From positions 1 to 64,000 of the forward strand of contig JADFUC010001150.1 in assembly GCA_019722365.1 (NCBI GenBank): 64,000 nucleotides of DNA, in the 5' to 3' direction. Below the pieces are notes generated by a model. The model made no database searches. It worked only from the letters and a program-made list of their open reading frames with translations, and was not told where the DNA came from. This DNA comes from Lithospermum erythrorhizon (taxonomy: Eukaryota; Streptophyta; Magnoliopsida; Boraginales; Boraginaceae). Both the position numbers and the translations under genes were made by a program. Positions within the stretch are counted from its first letter, which is position 1, and the number at the start of each line of letters is the position of its first letter. Below are positions 33,540-45,138 of this stretch, in pieces.

Positions 33540-35441
33540 TAATTCAATTCATTGTTTATTAATCGCACATAAAAGTTACAAGCTTGATATTATATCTCTC
33601 CATTATGTTAGTTAGGCCAAACTATAAAATATCATAACATGTATGCTCGCTAAGAATTCAAGTAAAGATGACTTGAAATACCGTCTCTGGCACCGATATG
33701 AATTGAACATGTATAATCACGAGAATAAAATATCATATAGATGGAATCTTTGGAATCATATATTTTGAATAACATGATTAAAATATGAATAATACTTAAA
33801 AATTTATAATCGGACAATCATCCATTAACATTCACTAAATTTTTAGAGCAAGATATTTATTAAAATTCATAAATAGAAGATCTATGAGAATTAATAAAAT
33901 AGAAAGCATCAACTTTATTGATAGTACAACCCAATTTTAGTAAAATATAAATATATGTATTTACTACTGTATTAAATTTAGAAATACAAGAAGATTATTT
34001 GAATAGTTAAAATGATAGAAATTAGAAGCAAATAAATATTTGTATTTTTAAGCTGTTAAAGCTTATATTACTAGATGAACTAGATTTATATAATAAACTT
34101 CAGTACATATTCTCGACCCATTTCCTTATTTGAATAGTATATATTCAACTAATAAACATCAAGAATATCACATAAAAATGTGATATGAAATTATTCCATA
34201 ATAGTCAAGTTTAAAATCTTATAAAACATTGACTTTAAAATCAAATAGTTAAACAGAAGATTATAAGGCGAACTTGAACTTATTCGATTACCATAATGGT
34301 ATCCTAATAAAATGTGATGCTTTAAGGATATAACCATGAACGACAATGATGATGATTTAGAGTTTGTAGAATCCGAAGATAGTTTAAATAGTCCATACAT
34401 GTTTGGATATTGGCAATTTACTCAAAATAACTAGTTTATCGAGGAATAGAAATAACTATCAAAGCCCCGAATGATTAATTAAATAAAAAAAATGTCCGTG
34501 TTTACGTGATAGGCGATAGAATTTATCGAGTCGAGGTGATTCTTGTACAGGAGAAATTCTAATTAATCATAAATGCATTTAGACTCTCAGGATCTACAAC
34601 AATTGAAATATATAGAAGTTAATGAATAGTTCAAATAGTTTGAATTCATTAATGGATACTAGAGATCTTGTATAGACAAGAAGGTCAGTGGGAGCTACCC
34701 ACCACATGAAAATTAGTATGTGAAAGACATACTAATAATAGAGAAAAACACAACCATACAAAAAGCGATTAAATTGTATGGGTTTCACCATAAAGATCAA
34801 GGGATGAAAGCAGAATCTTTAAATTCATGAGACCCGATTAAATAAACTTCGATAAGTTGAGTTATGGGCTATCTTGATAAAATGTTGTCGGGATCAGATG
34901 AATACGCTTAAAAAATTAATCTTTCACGAGATACAACTTTCTCACGTTATAAAAGGCGTATAAGTGGAAAGAAGAAGCTGACAATGAAAATGAAAGGGGA
35001 TGCATTTGTATCGATTACTTAGACTACTTGAGAGGCGATCGTCGATACCGAGTTGGACTAAAAGTAAATTGACAGAATAGAGTTATAGCAGCTTTGTTAA
35101 AGTAACAAACAACAAATGACTACAATTGACTACTTGAGTATAGTTATAACCTAAGAAGTTCTGAATAAGAAGAAAGTTGGATTATGACTCTAATGTGTGA
35201 TCTTGAAAGGTTGCCTAGTATGATATCTCACAGTAGCTTCTTGAAGCCCTAGAGATTGAGCTCGTGTGGTCGAGTATGTACTCAATAATGACAACTTTCT
35301 TGATAGTTGAAAGTAAAAAGTGCATTTGTACATAAAGTTGAACAAACAACAACGTCTAGCCCAGATGCCCGGTGTCGACCACGATTGATATAAAGCGTGA
35401 TATGAAGAAATCTGATACTTTTCTCAATGCTTAAGTGGTAA
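33540..35441 (+). pseudogene. Highly degraded copia pol remnant (element 4)
   Basis: Only scattered traces remain on the plus strand. KYRLWHRYELNMYNHENKI at about 33680-33735 resembles the LWH.RLGH pre-integrase motif. SCIDKKVSGS then YVKDILII near 34660-34740 resembles the copia RT segment C.YKK.SGS...YVDDIL with one changed residue. RNase-H-like traces continue to about 35200. Stops occur every few codons. It is older than, or sequenced worse than, the copia copies at 16-28 kb. Confidence 0.5.
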
Positions 35442-36100
35442 ATGTGGGATGCGGGCCGAGTGGTGGTTGGAGTAGATGGGAATGGTGGAGTTTTTTTTAT
35501 CTCCTAAAAACTCTCATTGATTTGCCTATTTAAAGTGACTTAACCTAAATACTCCCTCCATCCCACAAAGATTGTCCACTCTTTTTTATAGTTATAACTT
35601 TCAAATTTTGACCTTAAATATATTTGTTTGTGTTGTATAATATTTTATAAAAAATATATCAATAGAAAGAGTTTGAAATGTATTTTTCATTAATATAGTT
35701 TTCATCAAGTATTATATAATACAAACAAAAATATTTACAGTCAAAATTCAAAGAGGTATAACAAAAAGTCAAAAGTCGACAATCTTTGTGGATGGAAGGA
35801 ATGTCTTTAATGCTCAAATTTTTGATTTGCATGAAATCAAACTCCCTCATTTCTTACCCATCGTATGTGGCCCAGAAGCCCCCACCCGGAAGAGGATTAT
35901 TTCTCTTCAGTGATTTGATCTAGTTTCGCTTTAATCGTTACAGTAAAGCGTCACGGAAGAAGTTTGAGAGCAATTTACTGGTGTGGACTATCTTGGAGAT
36001 ACTCAACGTTGAGTATTGTGATCAAACAATTTTCGCTGCCATATTTTCAAGGAGAAAGGTACACACTTGTAGTTCATAAGTTTATTGTTTTTGTACAATC
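35442..36100 (+). repeat. Possible 3' LTR of copia remnant 4, with nested MITE
   Basis: Starts TGTGGGATGCGGGCC after AAGTGGTAA, a polypurine-like stretch, downstream of the pol remnant. No second LTR copy exists to fix its limits. The MITE at 35552-35800 interrupts it. Confidence 0.35.
35552..35800. mobile_element. Stowaway-like MITE, about 250 bp
   Basis: Ends CTCCCTCCATCCCACAAAG and its near-complement CTTTGTGGATGGAAGGA form a roughly 27-bp inverted repeat. A TA-rich flank is present on the left. The inner part contains a second imperfect inversion (AACTTTCAAATTTTGACC with GTCAAAATTCAAAG). The overlapping minus-strand ORF (35659-35850) is a shadow. Confidence 0.75.
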
Positions 36101-36469
36101 TGTAGCATCCTCATATCCGATAAGTTAAGAACCGTTCTCTGATTAAGAATACAACAGTGTCTCAGATATTGGGCTGCGCTAGTTGAAACTTTAGCAATGT
36201 AGTACTGAATTTGATGAACCTCGTAGGCTTGAGTTGGGAACTTGATGCTTGAGGGCCTTACTTGGGTTTTTCTTGTATTTGATGCTAGATGTAGAGTAGG
36301 GGCTTCAACAACTTGTTTCTACCGTTGATTTGTTGCAGGAGCCTTAGTAGCGTGTTTCTAGCCAAACTGAGTTGAGTCTTGGGTTAGCGGCCTAGCTTAT
36401 CGTGACTTTTAAGGGTTGTCTTCCGGCTTCCGCAGTATGTTCAGGCGCCTATTTGGGGATGGCAGTAGA
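36101..36469. other. Unassigned DNA
   Basis: GC content rises towards 36470. No reading frame or known repeat was recognised. It could be the leader of an element whose LTR is copy D, or another LTR. Confidence 0.4.
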
Positions 36470-38460
36470 GGCACAGCCAACGACCCGGCCTCGAGTCAAA
36501 TGCCGCCTCGGGTTAGAGGTGCTCGAGAAGCGCAGCTATATCTGATCGCCGTGGTGACTACAAAAAATAAGCTTTGTTGAAAATCAATAAAACGATAGTT
36601 TGATAAAGTGAAATAGTTCGAAAGTTCAAAATGTTTCCATCGAGGAGTTTAACACGTGAGTAAAGCGTCGCTAATCAATCCAAAATGCAAACTTCATAAC
36701 ATTACCAAGTCCAAAATACTTCCATAAAAACGGTTATAAATTTTCAACACCAAAAATAAAATCACAGTCTACGAGTACACCAAAAATAATTGAGTAGAAA
36801 GGAAAGGATGGCTAGGGATCTGGCCAGCTGTCTGGCTGGGGCGTCGGCGATCGCTCGCGAACTTCAGCTTGACCTTTTATTTTTATCGATGCGGAGGTTG
36901 AAGGGAGTAAGCTCGGCGACATAGTGGAAGCGAATCACCAGCGTGGTAATTTATTCACATCCGAATGAAGTGCGACAAAGATATAGGCGATAGCGATATA
37001 GATATATATATGTACAATAAAAGAATATACCAAATATCCATAGCGTCGTAATAAATATAATCATCATCAACATATATACACAGAGGCTGGCTAAGTATTG
37101 CTTGCGTGTTATATAGAGATAACGTGTCACATAATCAATGACGAAACATCATAAATTTTTCAAAGCATGCTTGGTTTATACCTTGATAAAAATATATACG
37201 ATTCACGAAAACAAAACAGCGAAACATTATCGACATTTCAAACTTCGGTGGCATCGCTCCCGATGTCCACCTTGATACAAAACGATGCATACAATAACCG
37301 TATCGATATTTATAAAATGTCATTGCCACTTTTCCGATGAAACCGCGAATACTTAGCGATATAATATCATATCGCTTTTTAAATTTCGCGCCCTTCGCCC
37401 CATAAAATATCGTATCGCTTTTAGGAAGGCTGGCACTTGATCGCCCATGCAAATATCTGCGCCCCATGCGAGCGGCCTACATGCGACCCAGCGTACCCAG
37501 CATCCCCAGCCATAGTGCGGCCCCACTACATATGAAGCAGCGTGACCCGGCTTGACAGCTTGTCGCACCAAGCATTAACCGTGGCTGCCCAACCCGCAGC
37601 GCGACTCGATTAACATCGCGACAACTTCACAATGACTCCGGATAGAACAATGCGTACAGCGATCACGCGGCCGTCTCGAAATGGCACCCATATTATACAT
37701 AATGCAGCAATCTCGTATAAAACTTATTACCCGTAATATACATAACCTTGATAAAGTAAATGCAATTTCGACATTTAAGCCTTGGCAATTACACTATCGT
37801 ATAAATTCATAAAACAATTATATAATCACATGCTCATTGCTCAATCTTAACCAACCGTAAATAATATTATCATCAGTGATAAATCACACCTTTAGCTAGT
37901 ACGGCTGAGTGCAGAAATCAATCGATCGCGCTTTCCCGCGTTAAGTCTAAACAAAACACCCGAAAGTAAGATTCTTACAAACTTCGTTATAAATTCTCTT
38001 TTTAACAACTTTTAGTACCATTAATAACTTTTTATGTGAGAAATATTCTTGAAGATTAAAAATTTCCGAAGCAATAAAGCTAAGCAATGATATCGAACAA
38101 CCAGCATAACCATTTGACCCCTACTGGCGCCGTTATAACAACTTTAAGCGATTTTAACTTGATCGAAATATCGACTCTTCCAACCAATGGCCGTTTCTAA
38201 CAGCGCTTTAACCTGTAACCCGTTTACTAACGAATATAATAAAACTAATTTCGACATATATTCATCCGACAACATAGATCACAATTCCACCTCGAGAAAC
38301 TGACTATAATAAAGGTCGAGAACATACTTATACCATTAAAAAGCGGTTTGGAAAAAAGTCAACCGAGAAGTCAACTCGAAAGTCGACACAACTACGCTGA
38401 CATTTCTTTACCCAAAAATGGGTTATTATCACTTCCCATTACTATGTGAAAATATGATAT
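36470..38460 (-). mobile_element. Long-LTR gypsy family, inverted LTR copy D (partial)
   Basis: The left end CAACGACCCGGCCTCGAG matches inverted LTR ends such as CTCGGGCGGGTCGCGTTACA at 5941-5960. Neighbouring blocks (36560-36660) align with 52950-53040. Inverted TTGACT hexamers lie at 38357 and 38369. The right end corresponds to the middle of copy A near 3150, so the LTR start is missing. The minus-strand ORFs 37135-37467 and 37353-37571 lie in the LTR and are not gene-like. Confidence 0.65.
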
Positions 38461-39990
38461 CACGGATACCAATTGATCATGCTTGATGCTTCATTCTGTG
38501 TTTTTTGAAAAATGAGATAAGCCAGGGCAAATGCTTATGAAACTTGCTTAATGAGCAGCGTCTACGAAGAACCATTGAACTCTTGCTCGAATGTTGGTCA
38601 ATAAGGGCAGGACCAAAATATACACACCCCGGTCCGACAGCTGGAGTGCAACCTACGCCCCAAGAATATGTAACCACATTGTCTACACAAGAGCTCAAAG
38701 CCTATGACTTTTACACTTCATTTCTTTATTTTGACATTCATCACATGTTACTTTTTATCTACTAAAGGTGGAGTGATATTTTTGTCTATTGTATTACATT
38801 ATAATTGAATTTCTTGAGATGTCGAGTTGGTTGACTCGAGACATTAGGAATAATCATGTAAAACCGATCATGATATTACTAGGAAAAGGCAGCATGATAA
38901 TTTCGGTGTATGCGGATTTTATGTTGGTAACCAAAAGTCAAATTCTTGTAATGTGAGCACTAAAATTAAAATTAAAATTTTATTAGTAATACAAATTCGT
39001 AATGTCTATTTTTGTCTTCTCCAGTTTCTTATGCCGACTTTTGCATAATTCTATTAATCTGGCTTGCGATTCATGAATGATTGTATGTATGAATGAGTAT
39101 GATTGCCGTTGACGATCGAACCACTATTTTTGAAATCTCTATTGTGAAATACTTGAATTAGCTATTGCATTATTATCATAATGTCTTTTATGAAATTGTG
39201 CATCTTAAAATTATATGGTACAAAATATATTTTCCAAATGATTTTAATTTCTTGGATCACGATGAACTTATGTGACTTTAAATTATACAAATTAATCTAC
39301 ATAATGATAATTGAGGTGTGTTCGAAATGTTTGTGTGTACTTCTTCCAATTAATTTTAGTTAATAATATTTTATATTTTCATGTAGAAAGGTTAGCAATA
39401 AATTATTTTGTGTTTTCTATTAGTATAATAATAAAAAATTTAGCGATAAATTATTTTGTGTTTTCTATTAGTATAATAATAAATAAACTAATACTGAAAT
39501 CACTTGATTTATTTTTAAAATATTTTATTTACAATAATTGTGGATAATCCGTTCAATTTATTTTAATTGATCTTTTCAATTTTCATGACGAAACTTCTAT
39601 TATAAATGACGTTTTATTCTCTATTCTAGTAAACACAAAATTGAAATAATTAAATTTGTTTAAAAAATATTTTGATGATATTATTATTTTCTTGTTTTTT
39701 TTCCAAATAAAATATAATCTAACGAAAAAGTCAATTGAATAGGTTGACATACTAATTATTTTGTTGATGGAAATTATTCGGAGGTAAATACATTAAGCTG
39801 CATACATGATAATACATCTAATTATGATCCAAAATTGATATTCGTTAACCTTAATTCAAATTGGAAATTCAAAAGATATAGGAGGAACTTGACCATTCGT
39901 GAGAGGAAGGCAAATAAATTGAGAATTTTGAAAAAAGGTGGGGTCGGAGCAGCCACAAAGCAGAGGGAGATAGCTTCTCCTCACATCTCC
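38461..39990. other. AT-rich DNA without recognised genes
   Basis: An unrecognised 73-codon plus-strand frame at 38544-38765 has no family resemblance. 39400-39480 contains a direct duplication of about 50 bases (TAAATTATTTTGTGTTTTCT at 39399 and again at 39446). Confidence 0.5.
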
Positions 39991-40050
39991 TAAGCATTAA
40001 GATATACAAAATGATGATTGTTTCCACTTATCTTATTAGAACTAATAGAA

Positions 40051-40224
40051 ATGGGTTTAGTGGTCCACTATGCACGAGCATTTGGAAGCAAGAATTCATT
40101 AATTGGATTACAGACACTCTTACACTTTCTCTTTCCCATTATCATTGCATGTTTGGGTGTCCCATTTTTGGACTTAGTATCTAAATTACTTCAATCACAA
40201 TTAAATAAAGAAAATGAGGAATAG
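40051..40224 (+). CDS. Small ORF, 57 codons, one hydrophobic segment (doubtful)
   Basis: From ATG 40051 (context GAAATGGG, A at -3 and G at +4) the frame codes MGLVVHYARAFGSKN, then a hydrophobic stretch TLLHFLFPIIIACLGVPFL (about residues 23-41) and a polar tail ending KENEE. This could be a single-pass membrane microprotein. No family is recognised. An earlier ATG at 40011 opens a different 57-codon frame across the same bases, so one or both may be chance. The upstream 39870-40010 is purine-rich and less AT-rich than its surroundings, as plant 5' UTRs can be. No neighbour supports a function. Confidence 0.25.
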   Translation: MGLVVHYARAFGSKNSLIGLQTLLHFLFPIIIACLGVPFLDLVSKLLQSQLNKENEE

Positions 40225-40809
40225 GAGAAGACACATTATTCAACGTTCTTGTGTGTCCCAAATTGCTTTTTTCGGTTTCCTTCCCATCAGTGGATTAGAG
40301 GAAGATGACAAATTGCTTAGGCAATTACATCATCAAAAATATGGATTAATTTTATCATATTTTAAATAACTAGTACTCCGTAAGTACTAGTAGTACTATA
40401 CTTGTACATATATCCGTTTTTAGGAAGATGTTAACACACATGTTTTGTTTTCATAATAATTCAAGTCCAATGATTTTACACTATACTTATTTATTATGAC
40501 ATTTTTTTGTTTTTTTTTCCATCCCGATTTACACTTAAACTACATGTTTAATAAAAAAAATTATAACATGATATATATTGTTATGACTATAGTATTTAAA
40601 TATGTTTTCAAGAAAATATAATAACTTTATCAAAATAAGAAATTCGTGCATTAAAAGGTTCTCTCTTACATGTTTTATGAACATGAACTAAATTTTAAAA
40701 GTTTTACTAGAGGAAGATGATGAGAGGAATTTAGATTTATTTAATTACCTTTTATCAATTGAAATGGCTAAACATCATCGTAAAATTAATAGAATCATGT
40801 CCACACGCT

Positions 40810-40810
<1 letters not shown>

Positions 40811-40876
<66 letters not shown>
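40811..40876. repeat. (AT)n microsatellite, about 32 units
   Basis: Uninterrupted alternating AT from about 40813 to 40876. It is the longest pure dinucleotide run in the window. Confidence 0.95.
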
Positions 40877-40878
<2 letters not shown>

Positions 40879-41035
40879 TTTCCTACTGCTGCTCTTCTCT
40901 GCTATAAAGATGTGAATAAGAGTTGTGTTTAACTGGTTTAACTTTCTTTTCGTTATTAATGATTAAATTACATGTCTCACAAACTTAGGCAAAAATATAG
41001 TTTGATGAAATATATTATGAAAAGAATATTAATAC

Positions 41036-42320
41036 TCCTATTATTTTTAGCGAGCTTTTTTATTATTTAAGAAGTAGGGAGGTTATAATGGAGTTCGACT
41101 ACAACAAAACAGGGCCATACAAAAATGATCAATTAGATTTCAAAAATTCAATTATTGTTGTGGCTTTCAGCCTTGCCAGCCTTATTTGAAATGCAATATA
41201 GTGAAAAATATATACAAAATTATAATAATAACATATCGATAATACATAAAAACAATAAAATTTTATTTTCACTTAACTATATGTAAATCATATGAATAAT
41301 AACTTTATTCTATTCCATATAATTTGAAAAATGCTTACAAAATGAAATTGCCAAAAAAATTAACTATATGTATTTGAAAAAATTCTGTTCGAAATAAGAA
41401 ATGCTTGTTAGGGTTGAATATTCAATTTAAAAGTAGTTATGCGATAAATCGGACGTTTAACGTATGTGGTCTTTTAATGATACATCGACGTCGATTAGAG
41501 TTGTAAGGCTTCTTATGATATTATCATGAGAGAAATTTACAATATAAATACAAAATAGTTGAATATAAATCTTTCTACAACATGATAAATTAAAATTAAG
41601 GTAGTTCTATATTAATTAGTTATTAAATTGAGTCATAATTGTATTCTTAAGGCCATATTGAATTGTGAAATATATATAATAATGGTTTCGTATTTTAATG
41701 ATCTTTCACTACAAATAAAATTTCATTATCAACAAGTGGCGTACCAAAATTATTTTTTTTAATATTATCATTATAGATGATCTGCTTGAACTAATTATCC
41801 TTTCCTGAAGTGTAATTGTATTTAATTAATTATTTAAATAATGTAATTTTGAATGTTAGTCTTATTATTAAATTTATATGTTTTACTAAAAAAAGTTATT
41901 ACATGATTGACATATAATATTTAAGTTTATAAATATCATTATTTTTTGTTGAATATGTATTAAGAATATATATTAATAATTTAAGTAATATTACTAATAA
42001 AATTATACTTGAAATAAAATGTACTAAAATAAAACATTTATTATCCACAAAAGGAACCGATCCTTTAGAAAATTAATACTATTGATTTTATATTAAAAAA
42101 TTGTAATCTTAAGTATTCTATTTTAATTTTTTAAATAGTATATTTAAAAGTTATTTATGATCAGTATACGCTTGAAAAATAAAAGCGATTAATTAGAAAA
42201 AAAATATGAAGGAATGCAAGTTTACATGGTTTTCGAATGATTTCGAAATTAAATATAAAAAATGTTTCAAATATTTGAGACATCAATTATATAAGGTGCA
42301 TCGCACATCTCCTTTACTAG
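41036..42320 (+). mobile_element. Helitron-like non-autonomous element, copy 1
   Basis: Pairs in inverted orientation with 47886-49571 for almost its whole length. Examples: 42080-42320 with 47886-48140, 41380-41790 with 48570-49030, 41040-41180 with 49430-49570. The 3' end reads GGTGCATCGCACATCTCC then TTTACTAG followed by T. That is a short GTGC/GCAC hairpin a few bases before CTAG, inserted before T, as Helitrons end. The 5' end TCCTATT near 41036 is less certain. There are no terminal inverted repeats and no coding frame. Confidence 0.6.
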
Positions 42321-42614
42321 TATGTTGAAATGGACGAATTATTTAAAATGGTGTGGGTGAATGTGAATATATTGAAATGTGGATGATCGAAATTTTAATA
42401 TTAGCAAAGTTAATGCATTTGTCTATTAATATGATGATGATATAATATGAATCTCTGAAATCTTATTTAAAGGTCAATTTTGTTTATAATGTTGAATTCT
42501 GTCTAATATTTTCAGTTTGTAATAACGAAGAACAGTAATTACACATCCAATAATATATATCTCTAAGCTAGATATATATTAATAAAACAGGATCCAGCAA
42601 TACTCTATATCGTA
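42321..42614. other. AT-rich spacer downstream of the gene
   Basis: Nothing recognised. It lies between the Helitron-like 3' end and the convergent frame that overlaps the gene's stop. Confidence 0.6.
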
Positions 42615-42881
42615 ATGATTAAGATTAGCTACTGGAAGAATATTTTCACGTGGATGGAAATGAAGAAACTATTGATAAGTTTGACTAAATCTTATCATCA
42701 TTTACAACAAACTAGAAGTATATCACAATATACCAATTCGCCAGCATACAATCAAGCAAATCCTCATTATAATGGTTGAGGAACTATTCAATCTGAAAAT
42801 GATTCAAACTCCTATCAGATATATGAAAATGAAAACAAACCTCCAATTGATGAAAATAAAAATATCCTAGCTAGTGATTAA
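42615..42881 (+). pseudogene. 88-codon frame with one TGA, tail-to-tail with the gene
   Basis: From ATG 42615 the frame runs MIKISYWKNIFTWMEMKK and on to TGA at 42777-42779 (codon 55), then stays open for 33 more codons to TAA at 42879-42881. The second part is rich in Asn, Glu, Gln and Ser (GTIQSENDSNSYQIYENEN). Its TAA overlaps the stop codon of the minus-strand gene (42878-42880), so the two frames meet tail to tail. It matches no family known to me. It may simply be the complement of that gene's 3' UTR, since AT-rich DNA gives such frames by chance. Reported because the open length is unusual for this AT content. Confidence 0.15.
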
Positions 42882-44428
42882 GGATGTTGCATACTCAACA
42901 ACATATTGAAGTTGATGGACTCAAACAAAGCCTTAGCATTCATCTCCCTTTCAAACCTCCAAACATAATTCAACCCCACCAACAATTCTGTAATGGCAGC
43001 TTCAGTTTTCTCTTGATTAGCAAAATACAAAGTCTGAAATAAAAGAACATTACTATTAATATTTTTCTTGGGCATTAATTTCTGTTGCTCCAAGCTTCTT
43101 TCACTCTGCCATTTGATCATATTATGTGCTAATGGAGACAACCACCCTAAAATCTTATGCAAAGCTTCTCTCCACTCTGCAGCAAGAACTGCATCTGTTG
43201 CTGAGAATCCAATCCCTTTCAATCTTGCCCTCAAAGCTGATCTTATACTTTTTGGCAACATAGAATAAAGATCATCTCTAGCATCAATACCAATCAACTG
43301 TGGTGACCTTATCATCTTCTCCATCACTATAATCAAATTTGCATAATGTAAACAAAGAGCTACTGCACCCAATGTAGTTTCTTGAGGTTTCAAAACGTTT
43401 GAATATGACTCAAAAAATAATAACCTTTCTTGAGGATCAGGAACATGAGCAGTAGTATTATTATCTTTCACAATCATCAATGGCCCTGAAACGAAATCTT
43501 TCTTGTTGTCTTGTAGCTTAGGGGACATTATCAATGGCCCTGATACAAAATTGCAAGAATTATTGCTATGGGGTTGATTAGAAGGATAAACTGTAGCTGA
43601 AGCTGAAATGCATCTTGGGAGATAATAAGGTGGATACAAATGATGACCAATCCCAAAAACAATCTTGATTCTTGCAAGAACAGTGAAGATTGATCTTGCC
43701 AACAATGATGTAACTGAATCAAAACTTTTTGACCATAAAGATATCTCCTTTAGATTCTTCATTTCTTGCTTCTGAACAATTATCTTCCGCTTCAGCTCAA
43801 TGATTTTATTACTATTATTACAACTAGTACTACTACTATGTTCTTTGACAGAGAAAGAACCATCTTTTGCTGCTTTCAACTGATTCATTGATTTTTTCAA
43901 ACAAGTTTCCAGAACTGAAAGCTCATCCATTTCTTTGTGAAGATTTGATGTTGAGGTGACAAATATATTCATCTTCTTGCATTTTGCTTCCATCTCTTTT
44001 TGGGTCAAAACCCAATTGTTTGGATCACGTCCTGAATCAGCAAACTCATTCAAGAACCGATCAAATGCCCTGAGACTTGAGTCTTGACATTTCTTGCTCA
44101 TTCTGGACAATGATTTTGAGACACACCTTAAGATTTCCACCATTTCTGCACATGCTAGGCTCAGTAGAAAATCATCATCATTGGAGACAATCTTGCGGAC
44201 ACCTTCTAGGAAGATTGAGTGGTTTTTAAGGTGAGCTATATTTTTGTCTGAAAGGGATTGCCATATATGGAGAAGCTTTGACATGAGACCTGCAGCTTCA
44301 AAAGCTAGGACTCCAAGGTTGGATTTCTTGATTAATGCTGGTTTTGAATGTGGGGTTGCAGCTCTTACTGCATCAAAGCTATGGCTTATTGATTTTTTCA
44401 CCTTTAGTAACCATGTTTCAAGAGCCAT
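42878..44428 (-). CDS. DUF3475/DUF668 protein, PSI (PSK-simulator)-like, intact
   Basis: 516 codons with no intron, starting MALETWLLKVKKSISHSFDA. The N-terminal DUF3475 lies at about residues 37-95 (VLAFEAAGLMSKLLHIWQSL through LACAEMVE). A Lys/Glu-rich, coiled-coil-prone middle spans about 140-230. The C-terminal DUF668 lies at about 350-440 (TLGAVALCLHYANLIIVMEK, LPKSIRSALRARLK, WREALHKILGWLSPLAHNMI). This is the plant family containing Arabidopsis PSI1-3, linked to growth and phytosulfokine signalling; the biochemical activity is unknown. PSI1-type proteins begin with an N-myristoylated Gly. This one begins MALE, so it fits the shorter, non-myristoylated branch (from memory, similar to At3g23160/At5g51670). 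Length is normal for that branch. An internal pair FVSGPLI (about 294) and FVSGPLM (about 312) looks like a small duplication. The start is fixed by the conserved MALETW. It is the only unbroken conserved gene here. Confidence 0.93.
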   Translation of the reverse strand: MALETWLLKVKKSISHSFDAVRAATPHSKPALIKKSNLGVLAFEAAGLMSKLLHIWQSLSDKNIAHLKNHSIFLEGVRKIVSNDDDFLLSLACAEMVEILRCVSKSLSRMSKKCQDSSLRAFDRFLNEFADSGRDPNNWVLTQKEMEAKCKKMNIFVTSTSNLHKEMDELSVLETCLKKSMNQLKAAKDGSFSVKEHSSSTSCNNSNKIIELKRKIIVQKQEMKNLKEISLWSKSFDSVTSLLARSIFTVLARIKIVFGIGHHLYPPYYLPRCISASATVYPSNQPHSNNSCNFVSGPLIMSPKLQDNKKDFVSGPLMIVKDNNTTAHVPDPQERLLFFESYSNVLKPQETTLGAVALCLHYANLIIVMEKMIRSPQLIGIDARDDLYSMLPKSIRSALRARLKGIGFSATDAVLAAEWREALHKILGWLSPLAHNMIKWQSERSLEQQKLMPKKNINSNVLLFQTLYFANQEKTEAAITELLVGLNYVWRFEREMNAKALFESINFNMLLSMQHP

Positions 44429-44670
44429 ATATAGTCTATAGTCTATAGAGATAGATGTATGTTTTCTGTATCAGAAATGCTGGTGTACAGTTTAATTGCA
44501 AAGTTTGAGAGATCGTAGAGATAATTATTGAGAATGATGTGGTGATGGTATAGAGGAGATATAAACAATGGCAAATGAGTTCCAATATTATCAAGAGTAA
44601 TAAAAAGAAATTTCTAAATACAAATTGAAGTGTGGTGTGTGGGGCAGGGTGGGGGTGTATAACCTCCGGC
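44429..44670 (-). promoter_or_regulatory. 5' UTR and proximal promoter of the DUF668 gene
   Basis: Minus strand: GTTTATATC at 44558-44566 is TATA-like, about 130 bases before the ATG, which allows a leader of roughly 100 bases. Directly before the ATG is a short triplication CTATAGACTATAGACTATA. CACACCAC and CCACCC tracts lie farther up (44620-44660). Only about 480 bases separate the ATG from the gypsy LTR at 44913. Confidence 0.5.
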
Positions 44671-44912
44671 AACCAGTTTTCAAAAATGATAAATAGGTCC
44701 TTGTGTATTAATTCTTGAAACCGATATATTGTTGCATGAGTTTTTCAAATGGTGCCGGGCATAATATTAAAATACGGAGTAATATTTATGAAAATAAAAT
44801 AAAATATTTGAGCATGAATGAAAAATGTTATTTAAAAAATTAATGTATCTGCAACTTGAGGGTATTGTAATATATTTCATGTCACAAATCAATCATAATT
44901 ATATTTTAGTTG
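44671..44912. other. Upstream intergenic DNA between gene and LTR copy B
   Basis: AT-rich, with nothing recognised. This short stretch plus 44429-44670 is all the native promoter the gene has before transposon sequence. Confidence 0.6.
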
Positions 44913-45138
44913 TGTAATAATCCGCTACGAAAAAAAAAAAAAAAATTTTAAATTTTCGTCGTAGGACCCGGGGAAATTTTAAATAATCTCGATGATATTA
45001 TTGTTTCGTAAAATAAATTTAATTACATTTAGTACTTGGGGTAGCTTTTGCCATGGAATATCTTTATTCTTGGGAATCGGGTTCGTAGACAAGCACGAAG
45101 GTTTTGAGAAATTAACCTAAAACCCAACCCGACTCGAA

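Noticed and set aside
44436..44672. 78-codon minus-strand ORF directly upstream of the DUF668 gene, considered as an upstream ORF or extra exon
   Set aside because: It lies in the 5' UTR/promoter, ends before the conserved MALETW start, and has no splice site that would join it in frame. Its hydrophobic composition follows from the pyrimidine-rich leader.
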